A stretch of DNA of 64,000 nt from Bradyrhizobium sp. dw_78 (GCF_018449525.1 NZ_JAAVUS010000003.1:62001-126000), one strand, 5' to 3'. Positions 45,755 to 54,488 are shown, counted from the first letter of the stretch. Notes: generated by a model not told the origin, from the sequence alone. Made by a program: numbers and translations.

Positions 45755-46933
45755 ATGTCAGACGATGTCGTCATCGTCAGCGCTGCCCGCACCCCGGTCG
45801 GCAGTTTTAACGGCGCCTTCGCCACCACCCCGGCCCATGATCTCGGCGCGATCGCCATCAAGGCGGCGCTGGAGCGGGGCGGCATCGAGCCTGCGCGGGT
45901 ATCCGAGGTCATCATGGGTCAGATCCTGACCGCGGCCCAGGGCCAGAACCCGGCCCGGCAGGCGTCGATCGCTGCCGGCATTCCGGTGGAAAGCCCGGCC
46001 TGGGGCGTCAACCAGCTCTGCGGCTCCGGCCTGCGCACGGTGGCGCTCGGCTACCAGGCGCTGATGAACGGCGATTCCGAAATCGTCGTCGCCGGCGGCC
46101 AGGAATCCATGAGCATGGCCCCGCACGCGCAATATCTGCGCGGCGGCATCAAGATGGGGCCGGTGGACTTCGTCGATACCATGATCAAGGACGGCCTGTG
46201 GGATGCCTTTAACGGCTACCACATGGGCAACACCGCCGAGAACGTCGCCCGGCAGTACCAGATCACCCGCGCGCAGCAGGATGAATTCGCGGTCGGCTCG
46301 CAGCAGAAGGCGGAGGTCGCGCAGAAGGCCGGCAGGTTCAAGGACGAGATCGTCCCGGTCACGATCAAGAGCCGCAAGGGCGAGATCGTGGTCGATGCCG
46401 ATGAATATCCGCGCCACGGCGCGACGCTGGAGGGGATGGCCAAGCTCAAGCCGGCCTTCGAAAAGGACGGCACGGTGACCGCCGGCAGCGCCTCGGGCAT
46501 CAATGACGGTGCGGCCGCGGTGGTGCTGATGACCGCCCGGCAGGCGGCCAAGGAAGGCAAGACGCCGCTGGCGCGCATCGTGTCCTGGGCTCAGGCCGGC
46601 GTCGATCCCAAGGTCATGGGCACCGGGCCGATCCCGGCTTCGCGCGCGGCCCTGAAGAAGGCCGGCTGGAGCATCGGCGATCTCGATCTGATCGAGGCCA
46701 ACGAAGCTTTTGCGGCGCAGGCCTGCGCCGTCAACAAGGATCTCGGCTGGGACACCTCCAAGGTCAACGTCAATGGCGGCGCGATCGCAATTGGCCATCC
46801 CGTGGGCGCTTCCGGCGCGCGCGTGCTGGTGACGCTGCTGCATGAAATGCAGAAGCGCGACGCCAAGAAGGGCCTCGCCACGCTGTGCATCGGCGGTGGC
46901 ATGGGCATCGCGATGTGCATTGCACGCGACTAG
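45755..46933 (+). CDS. phaA: Acetyl-CoA C-acetyltransferase (beta-ketothiolase) PhaA
   Basis: 392 aa from ATG 45755; an ATG two codons earlier is too close to the AGGAG site. Catalytic Cys89 is in NQLCGSGLR, His in [16 protein letters not shown] and Cys in CIGGGMG. Length and sequence match PhaA, which condenses two acetyl-CoA to acetoacetyl-CoA as first step of PHB synthesis. phaB follows after a strong terminator; phaR is divergent. The PHB synthase gene phaC is not in the window. Confidence 0.96.
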   Translation: MSDDVVIVSAARTPVGSFNGAFATTPAHDLGAIAIKAALERGGIEPARVSEVIMGQILTAAQGQNPARQASIAAGIPVESPAWGVNQLCGSGLRTVALGYQALMNGDSEIVVAGGQESMSMAPHAQYLRGGIKMGPVDFVDTMIKDGLWDAFNGYHMGNTAENVARQYQITRAQQDEFAVGSQQKAEVAQKAGRFKDEIVPVTIKSRKGEIVVDADEYPRHGATLEGMAKLKPAFEKDGTVTAGSASGINDGAAAVVLMTARQAAKEGKTPLARIVSWAQAGVDPKVMGTGPIPASRAALKKAGWSIGDLDLIEANEAFAAQACAVNKDLGWDTSKVNVNGGAIAIGHPVGASGARVLVTLLHEMQKRDAKKGLATLCIGGGMGIAMCIARD

Positions 46934-46994
46934 AAAAACGGCAGCGACTGCAAAGAGAATATTCTTCGCACCTGCACAGTGCTGAACTAAAGAG

Positions 46995-47027
46995 AAAACG
47001 CCCGGCCTGTTGCCGGGCGTTTTGTTC
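46995..47027 (+). terminator. Intrinsic terminator after phaA
   Basis: Stem AAAACGCCCGGC (46995-47006), loop CTGTT, GCCGGGCGTTTT (47012-47023), then GTTCTT. A perfect 12-bp hairpin with a U-rich tail, 62 bases after the phaA stop, so phaB probably has its own promoter or depends on read-through. Confidence 0.9.
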
Positions 47028-47110
47028 TTGATGTTGGTCAAACCGGTCGCATAATTCGAAACTACATAAAAAAATTGTAGTCAGAAGAACCGACAAGGGA
47101 AGGATTCGGC

Positions 47111-47836
47111 ATGGCACGTGTGGCATTGGTAACCGGAGGGACGCGGGGCATCGGCGCGGCGATCAGCAAGGCGCTGAAGGCCGCCGGCTACAAGGTCGCG
47201 GCATGCTATGCCGGCAATGATGTCGCGGCGGAAAAGTTCAGGGCCGAGACCGGCATCCCCGTCTATAAATGGGATGTCAGCTCGTTCGAGGCCTGCGCTG
47301 CCGGCGTCAAGCAGGTCGAAGCGGATCTGGGGCCGGTCGACGTGCTGGTCAACAATGCCGGCATCACCAAGGACACCGCCTTCCACAAGATGACGGTCGA
47401 GCAATGGAACTCCGTCATCAACGTCAATCTCGGCTCGCTGTTCAACATGACGCGCCAGGTGATCGAGGGCATGCGCGCCCGGAAATTCGGCCGCGTCGTC
47501 AGCATTTCCTCGATCAACGGCCAGAAAGGCCAGTTCGGCCAGGTCAACTATTCGGCGGCGAAGGCGGGCGATATCGGTTTCACCAAGGCGCTGGCGCTGG
47601 AAAATGCCAAGAGCGGCATCACTGTGAACGTGATCTGCCCCGGCTATATCAACACCGAGATGGTGCAGGCGGTGCCGCAGGACGTGCTGGAAAAGAACGT
47701 GCTGCCGCAGATTCCGGTGAACCGCCTCGGCGAGCCCGAGGAAATCGCCCGCGCGGTCATCTTCCTGGCCGCCGACGATGCCGGCTTCATCACGGGATCG
47801 ACGCTCACCGTCAACGGCGGTCAATACCACGCGTGA
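47111..47836 (+). CDS. phaB: Acetoacetyl-CoA reductase PhaB
   Basis: 241 aa, SDR fold. TGGTRGIGAAIS (NADPH site), NNAGITKDTAFHKM, catalytic Ser in SISSINGQKGQFGQ and Tyr/Lys in VNYSAAKAGDIGFTKALALE are typical of PhaB. It reduces acetoacetyl-CoA to (R)-3-hydroxybutyryl-CoA. An AGGGAAGGA stretch precedes the ATG. The short distance from phaA contains a terminator, leaving about 80 bases for a promoter. Confidence 0.96.
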   Translation: MARVALVTGGTRGIGAAISKALKAAGYKVAACYAGNDVAAEKFRAETGIPVYKWDVSSFEACAAGVKQVEADLGPVDVLVNNAGITKDTAFHKMTVEQWNSVINVNLGSLFNMTRQVIEGMRARKFGRVVSISSINGQKGQFGQVNYSAAKAGDIGFTKALALENAKSGITVNVICPGYINTEMVQAVPQDVLEKNVLPQIPVNRLGEPEEIARAVIFLAADDAGFITGSTLTVNGGQYHA

Positions 47837-47854
47837 CGATTTGATGTAATCGTT

Positions 47855-47932
47855 CCGGGGACACGCGTGAAGCGTGGCCCCGGTATCTCGAGATATCCGG
47901 GTTCGCTCGGTCTCTCGTGCCCCGCAATGACG
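47855..47932. repeat. Palindromic repeat cluster between phaB and YddG-like gene
   Basis: CCGGGGACACGC (47855-47866) and GCGTGGCCCCGG (47872-47883) pair with one mismatch around GTGAA; next to it TATCTCGAGATA (47884-47895) is a perfect palindrome. The element ends in CCCCGCAATGACGG, the hallmark of the dispersed CATTCCGGG/CAATGAC families also at 28325 and 63580. Confidence 0.72.
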
Positions 47933-47937
47933 GATCA

Positions 47938-48807
47938 ATGACCCCTCGCACCGCGACGCTGATCGGATTGTCGGCGATCCTGATGTGGTCGCTGTTCGCG
48001 GTGATGACGGTTGCGACCGGCGCTATTCCGGCGTTTCAGCTCGCAGCCATGACATTCGCGATCGGCGCGCTGGTGGGGTCGCTGGGCTGGATCGGCCGAC
48101 CCGATGCCATCAAGGCATTGCGGCAGCCGCTGATCGTGTGGATCGTCGGGGTCGGCGGCCTGTTCGGCTATCACGCGCTGTATTTCCTGGCGCTGCGCTT
48201 CGCCCCGCCCGCCGAAGCCGGACTTTTGAATTATCTCTGGCCGCTTCTGATCGTGCTGTTCTCCTCGTTGCTGCCGGGCGAGCGGCTGGCTCCGCATCAC
48301 GTCATCGGCGCTCTGCTGGGCCTCACCGGAACGGTGCTCCTGTTCGCGGGCAATAGCGGTCATGAATTTGCGCCGGGCCAGATCCCGGGATTGATCGCGG
48401 CCTTTGTCGCGGCTTTCGTGTGGGCGGCCTATTCGGTGCTGTCGCGCAAGTTCAAATCGGTGCCGACCGGCGCGGTCGCCGGATTCTGCCTCGCCACGGC
48501 GCTGCTGGCGGCGGCGGTGCATGCGATCGTCGAAGCGACGATCTGGCCGCAGACGATCACGCAATGGCTTTCGATCGTCGGGCTTGGCGTCGGCCCCGTG
48601 GGTGCGGCGTTCTACGCCTGGGATATCGGCATGAAGCGCGGCGATATCCGCGTCCTCGGCGCGGCGTCCTATGCGACGCCATTGCTCTCGACCGGGTTCC
48701 TGATGCTGGCCGGATTTGCAACATGGAGCGCCGCGGTTGCCCTCGCTGCGGTGCTGATCGCCGGCGGCGGGCTGATCGCGGCGAAGGATATGGTCTGGAA
48801 GCGTTGA
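47938..48807 (+). CDS. DMT exporter, YddG-like (aromatic amino acid exporter family)
   Basis: 289 aa from ATG 47938, immediately after the repeat. Ten membrane helices. The opening TATLIGLSAILMWSLFAVMTVATG and LFGYHALYFLALRFAPPAEAGLLNYLWPLLIVLFS match the YddG branch of EamA proteins, which exports aromatic amino acids and paraquat in enterobacteria. Substrate here is inferred only. No aromatic biosynthesis gene is next to it. Confidence 0.8.
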   Translation: MTPRTATLIGLSAILMWSLFAVMTVATGAIPAFQLAAMTFAIGALVGSLGWIGRPDAIKALRQPLIVWIVGVGGLFGYHALYFLALRFAPPAEAGLLNYLWPLLIVLFSSLLPGERLAPHHVIGALLGLTGTVLLFAGNSGHEFAPGQIPGLIAAFVAAFVWAAYSVLSRKFKSVPTGAVAGFCLATALLAAAVHAIVEATIWPQTITQWLSIVGLGVGPVGAAFYAWDIGMKRGDIRVLGAASYATPLLSTGFLMLAGFATWSAAVALAAVLIAGGGLIAAKDMVWKR

Positions 48808-48828
48808 CGTACGGCTGCCGGAATCGCG

Positions 48829-48880
48829 CGTATATATATCATCAGTCTAACTTGCCAGTTTGACTGATGATATATATACG
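48829..48880. promoter_or_regulatory. 52-bp palindrome ahead of marR-type gene
   Basis: Left arm CGTATATATATCATCAGTC (48829-48847) and right arm GACTGATGATATATATACG (48862-48880) are perfect 19-base complements. The 14-base centre has its own AACT-TGCC-AGTT inverted repeat. The right arm ends six bases before the MarR start, inside the likely ribosome-binding region, so a dimer or pair of dimers bound here would block transcription or translation. Confidence 0.75.
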
Positions 48881-48886
48881 GAGGGA

Positions 48887-49330
48887 ATGAGCAGCACCCC
48901 CGACGCACCGATATCGCCCGAAACGGTCGTTCCCGCCCTGACGCAGGCGATCGGACAACTCCTTCGCCGCCTGCGGGCGGACGCAAATCCGGGTGGCCTG
49001 AACTTCTCGCAGACGGCAGCTCTCGCCAGGCTGGACGAGAACGGCGGCATGACCACCGCCGATCTCGCGCGCGCGGAAGCGATGAAGCCCCAGTCGATGA
49101 GCACCATCCTGGCCAGTCTTGAGCAGGAGGGTTTGGTCGAGCGCAATTCTCATCCCACGGATGGGCGGCAAATCCTGTTTTCGCTGACCGCGCAGGGCGC
49201 CGAGGCGCGGCGCAAGAGGAGCATGGCGAAGCAGGAATGGCTGCTGGCGGCCGTAGCGAAGCTCGGCCCGGCCGAACAACAAACCCTGCTTTCCGCCGCC
49301 GCGCTCATCCGGAGCCTGAGTGGTTCCTGA
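48887..49330 (+). CDS. MarR family transcriptional regulator
   Basis: 147 aa from ATG 48887; GGAGGGA lies directly before it with very short spacing, and TTG 48860 is an in-frame alternative inside the palindrome. The wHTH reads MTTADLARAEAMKPQSMSTILASLEQEGLVERNSHPTDGR with the DGRQILFSLT wing. First of four genes in the same direction (isochorismatase, small membrane protein, MFS exporter), it likely controls them. The 52-bp palindrome upstream is the probable operator. Confidence 0.88.
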   Translation: MSSTPDAPISPETVVPALTQAIGQLLRRLRADANPGGLNFSQTAALARLDENGGMTTADLARAEAMKPQSMSTILASLEQEGLVERNSHPTDGRQILFSLTAQGAEARRKRSMAKQEWLLAAVAKLGPAEQQTLLSAAALIRSLSGS

Positions 49331-49364
49331 TCCATCCCAAATCTTTAAACCGAAAGAAACAGCC

Positions 49365-49925
49365 ATGACCGTGACGGCCCTCGACCCGAAAACCGCACTG
49401 ATCGTCATCGATCTCCAGAAAGGCCTTGTCTCGCTCCCGGCGATCCATCCGATCGAGGGGGTGGTGATGCACGTCAGTACAATGGCCGCGGCCTTTCGCG
49501 AGCAAGGTTTGCCCGTGGTCCTCGTCAATGTCGCCGGCGCACCGGCGGTCCGGACCGAACAGCCGCGCCGCAATCACGTCCTTCCGGAAGGCTGGGCCGA
49601 TCTCATTCCGGAGCTGAACCGGCAAACGCAAGATCATGTCGTGACGAAGTACACGCCGGGGGCGTTCACGAAGACCGACCTCGAGGCGCACCTGCAGGCG
49701 CTTGGCGTCACTCAGATCGTGATGACCGGTATTGCCACCAGCAATGGCGTCGAGGTTACGGCGCGCCAAGCCTACGAGCTGGGATTCAACATCACCTTCG
49801 CGATCGACGCCATGACGGACGTCGATGCTGCCGCGCACAGCTACAGCGTCACGCGGGTTTTTCCCAAGATCGGCGAAACCGGCAAAACCGGCGAGATTCT
49901 CGCTCTCCTGAATCGGGGGGCCTGA
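49365..49925 (+). CDS. Isochorismatase-family hydrolase (catalytic Cys absent)
   Basis: 186 aa. The family Asp is in LIVIDLQKG and the Lys in VVTKYTPGAFTKTDL; the third position, normally Cys in nicotinamidase-like members, is Gly in MTGIATSNGVEVTARQA. Loss of Cys is known in isochorismatase proper (EntB type) and in other non-amidase members, so it may hydrolyse an enol-ether or similar bond rather than an amide. Part of the MarR-MFS gene group, so possibly detoxification or a siderophore-like step. Confidence 0.85.
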   Translation: MTVTALDPKTALIVIDLQKGLVSLPAIHPIEGVVMHVSTMAAAFREQGLPVVLVNVAGAPAVRTEQPRRNHVLPEGWADLIPELNRQTQDHVVTKYTPGAFTKTDLEAHLQALGVTQIVMTGIATSNGVEVTARQAYELGFNITFAIDAMTDVDAAAHSYSVTRVFPKIGETGKTGEILALLNRGA

Positions 49926-49927
49926 TC

Positions 49928-50257
49928 ATGGTATGGCTGCATGACCTCGCTTACTTCTTTGGTGGCGCTTTCCTCGCCAACGCCGTGCCGCATTATGTCA
50001 GCGGCATGATGGGGCGATCGTTTCAAAGCCCGTTCGCCAAGCCGCCCGGCAAGGGCCTATCGTCATCGACGGTGAATGTGCTGTGGGGCTTTGCAAACCT
50101 CGTGCTCGCCTACTGTCTCATTTTGCGCGTGGGCCAGTTCGACCTTCGCTCGACGGATCACATCGCCAGCCTGGGGTTAGGCCTCCTGCTGATCGGCGTG
50201 ATGTCGGCACGCACTTTCGGGCAGTTCCACGGCGGGAATTCTCCCGTTGGCTCCTGA
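49928..50257 (+). CDS. Small hypothetical membrane protein in the MarR operon
   Basis: 109 aa starting two bases after the isochorismatase stop. Three hydrophobic segments: near the N terminus (WLHDLAYFFGGAFLANAVPHY), the middle (VNVLWGFANLVLAYCLIL) and near the C terminus (IASLGLGLLLIGVMSA). No family recognised. Its 3' end overlaps the start of the MFS gene by 11 bases, which supports translational coupling. Confidence 0.7.
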   Translation: MVWLHDLAYFFGGAFLANAVPHYVSGMMGRSFQSPFAKPPGKGLSSSTVNVLWGFANLVLAYCLILRVGQFDLRSTDHIASLGLGLLLIGVMSARTFGQFHGGNSPVGS

Positions 50258-51464
50258 AGGCACGGGGTCCGGCACGTTTCGTTCCTTGAGGGTATATAAT
50301 TATCGCCTCTGGTCCTGCGGCTCGCTGATATCCAATATCGGCACATGGATGCAGCGCACCGCACAGGACTGGTTGGTGCTCACCGAGCTTACCCGTCATA
50401 GCGCGACGGCCGTTGGTGTCGTGATGGGACTGCAATTCGGGCCGCAGCTGCTGTTACTGCCCTGGACCGGCTATGCGGCGGATCGCTTCGACCGGCGCAA
50501 GCTATTGATCGCGACGCAGGCCGCGATGGGCGTGCTTGCCCTTGTGCTGGGTCTGCTTGTCGTTACCGGACAGGTTCAATTGTGGCACGTTGACGTGCTC
50601 GCCTTTCTGTCCGGTTGCGTCAACGCGGTCGATATGCCCGCGCGCCAGACCTTCGTCTCCGACCTGGTCGGGGACGAAGACCTTTCCAATGCGGTGGCTC
50701 TGAATTCCACCTCCATGAACGCCGCCCAGTTGGTCGGTCCGTCCGTAGCCGGCATCGTGATCGCCGCTGTCGGTTCCGGCTGGGCGATCCTGATCAATGG
50801 CGCTTCGTTCCTTGCCGTGCTGGCGTCGCTGCTCTGTCTGCGTTCGAGCGAGCTTCACCCGAACATCCGCGCCGGCCAGGCGCGCGGCAATCTCGTGGAG
50901 GGGTTCCGTTATGTCCGGTCCCGTCCGGATATCGGGGCGATCCTCTGGATGCTCTTCCTGATCGGCACGTTTGGCCTCAATTTTCCAATTTTCATCTCGA
51001 CCATGTCGGTCAGGATCTTTCATGGCGGCGCTGATCAGTATGGGCTCCTGACCTCGGTCATGGCCCTCGGAGCGCTCGCCGGCGCACTACTCGCCGCGCG
51101 ACGTGAAAAGCCACGGTTCCGACTTCTCCCCATAGCCGCAGCGATTTTCGGAGTCGGTTTTGCGCTCGCCGCGATAATGCCCAATGCTTGGCTGTTCGCC
51201 GCGGCTCTCGTCGTCATCGGCGTATCCACGCTGACGTTCACCAATGCGACGAGCAGCCTGATGCAATTATCCACCCCGCCCGTGATGCGGGGGCGTGTCA
51301 TGGCGCTGCGTCTCGCGATCGGCGTGGGTGCGACGCCGATCGGCGCGCCGATCGTTGGCTGGGTCGCAGACACGTTTGGCCCGCGTTGGGGGCTAGGTGT
51401 CGGCGCCGGTGCGGGGTTCGCCGCGATGGCGGTCGCTCTCCACTATCTGGCAAGGCGCAAATGA
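50247..51464 (+). CDS. MFS exporter, EntS/MFS_3-type
   Basis: 405 aa from TTG 50247, twelve membrane helices. The opening FRSLRVYNYRLWSCGSLISNIGTWMQRTAQDWLV and the VNAVDMPARQTFVSDLV segment are hallmarks of the MFS_3 group that includes the enterobactin exporter EntS. The alternate non-ATG start is chosen because it gives the normal N terminus. Together with the preceding genes it could export a product or toxin controlled by the MarR protein. Confidence 0.87.
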   Translation: MAPEGTGSGTFRSLRVYNYRLWSCGSLISNIGTWMQRTAQDWLVLTELTRHSATAVGVVMGLQFGPQLLLLPWTGYAADRFDRRKLLIATQAAMGVLALVLGLLVVTGQVQLWHVDVLAFLSGCVNAVDMPARQTFVSDLVGDEDLSNAVALNSTSMNAAQLVGPSVAGIVIAAVGSGWAILINGASFLAVLASLLCLRSSELHPNIRAGQARGNLVEGFRYVRSRPDIGAILWMLFLIGTFGLNFPIFISTMSVRIFHGGADQYGLLTSVMALGALAGALLAARREKPRFRLLPIAAAIFGVGFALAAIMPNAWLFAAALVVIGVSTLTFTNATSSLMQLSTPPVMRGRVMALRLAIGVGATPIGAPIVGWVADTFGPRWGLGVGAGAGFAAMAVALHYLARRK

Positions 51465-51498
51465 AAATGGCGGTCGTCACGCTCGCGTTTAAGGCTTG

Positions 51499-51936
51499 CT
51501 ACGGACGGTTTGTTGGCGTCCATCCTTTCGGCGCCAGCTCGAAGGTCGCGAAATCGAAACCCGGCGCCACCGTGCATCCGACCAGCGTCCAGTCGCCGGT
51601 GCTTTCGGCCGCCTGCCACGCCTGCGCCGGCACGATGGCCTGCGGTGTTTCACCGGCGGCAAGATCGGGGCCGAGTTGGATGGTGCTCCGACCGTCGCCA
51701 TCGGCGATCTGCAATATCAGCGCGTGGCCCGCGTAATAGTGCCAGATCTCCGCCGCGTCGATGCGATGCCAGTGCGAGCGCTCGCCGCGCGCGAGCAGGA
51801 AATAGATCGCGGTCGAGACAGCGCGTCCGCCGGCGTCGCGGTGCCCGTCGCGAAAGGTCTCGCGATAATGGCCACCTTCGGGATGCGGCTTGAGGCCAAG
51901 GCGTGCGATGATGTCGGCGGCGGTCATCGCTTGCAT
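51499..51936 (-). CDS. Cupin_5 (DUF985) family protein
   Basis: 145 aa. The cupin metal/ligand segments PHPEGGHYRETFRD and SHWHRIDAAEIWHYYAGHAL fit DUF985 (cupin_5), whose function is unknown though some members bind sugars. It starts 13 bases after gloB on the same strand and is probably cotranscribed with it. M4 (51927) is an alternative start. Convergent with the MFS gene. Confidence 0.88.
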   Translation of the reverse strand: MQAMTAADIIARLGLKPHPEGGHYRETFRDGHRDAGGRAVSTAIYFLLARGERSHWHRIDAAEIWHYYAGHALILQIADGDGRSTIQLGPDLAAGETPQAIVPAQAWQAAESTGDWTLVGCTVAPGFDFATFELAPKGWTPTNRP

Positions 51937-51949
51937 CGGGATTTGTCCG

Positions 51950-52717
51950 TCAGGATTTGTTCTTGCGCTCGCGCAACTCGCCGAACACCTCGATGGCGCT
52001 CGCCCCCTTCATGTGCAGACCGGCGGCGACGGCAGGTTCATCGGCGCGCAGGAACACATTGGCCTTCTTCTCGTCGCCGAGTTTGGCCGGGATGGTCGGC
52101 TGGTTGGCAGCGCGCAACCGCGTCACTTCTTCGGCGCGCGCTTTCAGCGCCGGATTGTCCGGCTCGACCGTCAGCGCGAATTTGATGTTCGATGCGGTGT
52201 ATTCATGCCCGCAATAGAGATTGAAGTCGTCGGGCAGTGCGCGCAGCTTCAACAGCGAGTCCCACATCATCGGATAGGTGCCCTCGAACACCCGTCCGCA
52301 GCCGATCGAGAACAGCGTATCGGCCGCGAACAGCGCCTTTTCATTGTCGAAGACATAGCTGACATGGTCCAGCGTATGGCCCGGCGTTTCCAGCACGCGC
52401 GCCAGCAGGCTGCCGATCTTGAGCACGTCGCCCTGGGCGGTGCGCTGGTCGACATCGGCAATCTTGGTCGTCTTGTCGTGGGGCGCCACCACGCGGCATC
52501 CGTATTTCTGCTTCAGCTCTGCGACGCCGCCGACATGGTCGTGATGATGATGGGTGATCAGGATGTCGGTCAGCGTCCATCCTTCGCGTTCGAGCGCCTT
52601 GATGATCGGGGCTGCTTCGGGAGCGTCGATCGAGGCGGTCGCCTTGGTGGCGGAGTCGTGGATCAGGTAGCCGAAATTGTCGGTCAGGCAGGGGAACAGG
52701 CGAATCTCGGCGGCCAT
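51950..52717 (-). CDS. gloB: Hydroxyacylglutathione hydrolase (glyoxalase II)
   Basis: 255 aa from ATG 52717 with GAGGAG upstream. The metal motif THHHHDHVGG, TPGHTLDHVSYVF, FAADTLFSIGCGRVFEG and YCGHEYTASNIKFA are the classic glyoxalase II signatures; the C-terminal Arg/Lys substrate-binding part (RAANQPTIPAKLGDEKKANVF) is present. It hydrolyses S-lactoylglutathione to lactate and glutathione. An open frame upstream of the start is spurious. Divergent from a methyltransferase gene, as is usual in relatives. Confidence 0.95.
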   Translation of the reverse strand: MAAEIRLFPCLTDNFGYLIHDSATKATASIDAPEAAPIIKALEREGWTLTDILITHHHHDHVGGVAELKQKYGCRVVAPHDKTTKIADVDQRTAQGDVLKIGSLLARVLETPGHTLDHVSYVFDNEKALFAADTLFSIGCGRVFEGTYPMMWDSLLKLRALPDDFNLYCGHEYTASNIKFALTVEPDNPALKARAEEVTRLRAANQPTIPAKLGDEKKANVFLRADEPAVAAGLHMKGASAIEVFGELRERKNKS

Positions 52718-52852
52718 GACAGCTCCTCGGTCCAGATATGGCGGCAGCACTGAGCGCAGCCACAAGAAGTCCCGATTTATGGCGTTAACGCCAAATCGGC
52801 AAGGCGATATTGAGGCGCGCCGATGAGGTCCGGGGCATGTTAGATTGGCGTC

Positions 52853-53590
52853 ATGAGCATCGACGTCATCGATCTTCGCGATTTCTATTCGCAGCGCCTC
52901 GGCGTCGTGGCGCGGCAGTTGATCAATCGCGGCATCCGGGCGCGCTGGCCGAAAGCGGATGGCCAGCGCGTGCTTGGCCTCGGCTATCCCACGCCCTATC
53001 TCGGATTGTTTCGCGAAGACAGCGAACGCTGCATCGCGTTCATGCCGGCGGCGCAAGGCGTGTTGAAGTGGCCGACCGAGCGGCCGACGCTGGCGACATT
53101 GGTCGACGAAATGTCGCTGCCGTTGCCGGACGCGGCCGTCGACCGGATCCTGCTGGTTCATGCGCTGGAAATGTCCGACGATCCCGATGGTCTGCTGCGC
53201 GAGGTGTGGCGGGTGCTGGCGCCGTCGGGCCGGATGATGGCGGTGATACCGAACCGGCGCGGGCTGTGGACGCGCACCGACAATACGCCGTTCGGTCACG
53301 GCCGGCCCTATTCGCGCTCGCAGATCACGCAATTGCTGCGGCAGGCCTGGTTTACGCCGACGGCGTGGGGCGAGGCGCTGTTCATGCCGCCGGTTGCGGG
53401 CGGCTGGTTCCTGCGCTCGGCGATGGCGTGGGAGCGCGCCGGCGCGGCGTTGTCGATGCCATTCGCCGGCGTGCATATCGTGGAAGCGACCAAGCAGGTC
53501 TATCGCCCGATCCCGGCCCGCCGCGAAAGCAAGCGGCTGATCCCGGCGCTAAGGCCGGTGCTGGCGCCGCCGTCGCCGGCCAGGGGATAA
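52853..53590 (+). CDS. Class I SAM-dependent methyltransferase
   Basis: 245 aa. The fold is a Methyltransf_11 type: VLGLGYPTPYLG in place of motif I, PLPDAAVDRILLVHALEMSDDPDGLLREVWRVLAPSGRMMAVIPN for motifs II-III. Motif I lacks the usual G-x-G-x-G, which suggests altered SAM binding. Substrate unknown. Its position divergent from gloB is conserved in many Rhizobiales; that conservation is from memory, not from the window. Confidence 0.8.
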   Translation: MSIDVIDLRDFYSQRLGVVARQLINRGIRARWPKADGQRVLGLGYPTPYLGLFREDSERCIAFMPAAQGVLKWPTERPTLATLVDEMSLPLPDAAVDRILLVHALEMSDDPDGLLREVWRVLAPSGRMMAVIPNRRGLWTRTDNTPFGHGRPYSRSQITQLLRQAWFTPTAWGEALFMPPVAGGWFLRSAMAWERAGAALSMPFAGVHIVEATKQVYRPIPARRESKRLIPALRPVLAPPSPARG

Positions 53591-53675
53591 TTTTGCAAGG
53601 ATAGGTTTGCTTTGCGGGATGGATGGGTAAAGGCGCAACTGCGCGCCGCCCTTCAGTTCATCCAACAAACAAAAA

Positions 53676-53705
53676 AGGGTGGGCACGCTGCGCGTTGCCC
53701 ACCCT
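53676..53705. repeat. GGGTGGGCA palindrome between convergent genes
   Basis: AGGGTGGGCA (53676-53685) pairs perfectly with TGCCCACCCT (53696-53705). This GGTGGGCAxxGCGCGTTGCCCACC type is a dispersed element of the genus. An A-rich run precedes it and no T run follows, so it could end the minus-strand DUF4167 transcript as well as the methyltransferase transcript. Confidence 0.7.
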
Positions 53706-53759
53706 ACGGACTCCCGGAATGACGATCGTGCTTTCGAACGCGATCGTCAGGCCAGTTGC

Positions 53760-54488
53760 CTATTCGCCCGGATTGAAATCTTCGCCCTGGGGTGCCGGCG
53801 CGGCCATGTTGTTGTCGGGGCGCGGGCCGTGCGGCCGGCGCCGGCGGCGCGGCGGAAACCGTTCGCCGCCGCCATTGCCCTCGTAGCCGCCAGGGGCGCC
53901 GTTGACGGGCGGCTGCGCGCCGCCGGTGATGAACGAGGGCAGGCGGTCGACGCCCCCATTGTCGGCTACTACCGGCTGCGGCTGCTGTTGCGGCTGGTAC
54001 TGGGGCTGCTGCCGATGCTCGCGATTATGGTTGTGCTCGCGGGGCTGATGCTGCTGCTCGCGCGGATAGGGTTGATTGTCGCGCGGAACGAACGGCTGTT
54101 GCTGCACCGGAACGAAGCCGGGCTCCTGCCCGAAATTCGAATAATCGCCTTCGTCGTCGCCGTCCTCCGTGGACGACGTCTCGCTGTCGATGCGCGGTTG
54201 CGGCTGGTTCTGCCGCAACTGTTCCTGGGCCGCAGCGATCAGGCGAAAATAATGTTCGGCATGCTGATAGTAATTTTCGGCGGCAACCGGATCGCCGGAA
54301 GAGCGCGCGTCGCGCGCCAGTTGCACGTATTTTTCGGCAACATGGGACGCGGTGCCGCGAATCTTGATGTCGGGTCCGTTGGACTCGAACACCCGGGTCA
54401 TCGGGTTCTGGCCGCGCCGGTTGTTATTGTTGTTATTATTATTGTTGTTCCGGTTACGCATCCGCTTGTTGTTTTGACCGTTTCTCAT
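53760..54488 (-). CDS. DUF4167 domain-containing protein
   Basis: 242 aa. The N-terminal third carries a basic, Asn-rich stretch including a run of ten Asn (about 14-23) and then RRGQNPMTRVFESNGPDIKIRGTASHVAEKYVQLARDA, the diagnostic DUF4167 domain. The rest is low-complexity (Gln/Pro/His-rich, then Arg-rich and Gly-rich), likely disordered. Function unknown, possibly RNA-associated because of charge. It follows prmC on the same strand with a 535-base gap. Confidence 0.92.
   Translation of the reverse strand: MRNGQNNKRMRNRNNNNNNNNNNRRGQNPMTRVFESNGPDIKIRGTASHVAEKYVQLARDARSSGDPVAAENYYQHAEHYFRLIAAAQEQLRQNQPQPRIDSETSSTEDGDDEGDYSNFGQEPGFVPVQQQPFVPRDNQPYPREQQHQPREHNHNREHRQQPQYQPQQQPQPVVADNGGVDRLPSFITGGAQPPVNGAPGGYEGNGGGERFPPRRRRRPHGPRPDNNMAAPAPQGEDFNPGE

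Noticed and set aside
51950..53476. Extension of gloB to a 508-codon frame
   Set aside because: The extra N-terminal part is not family-like and overlaps the methyltransferase on the other strand; ATG 52717 has a good ribosome site.
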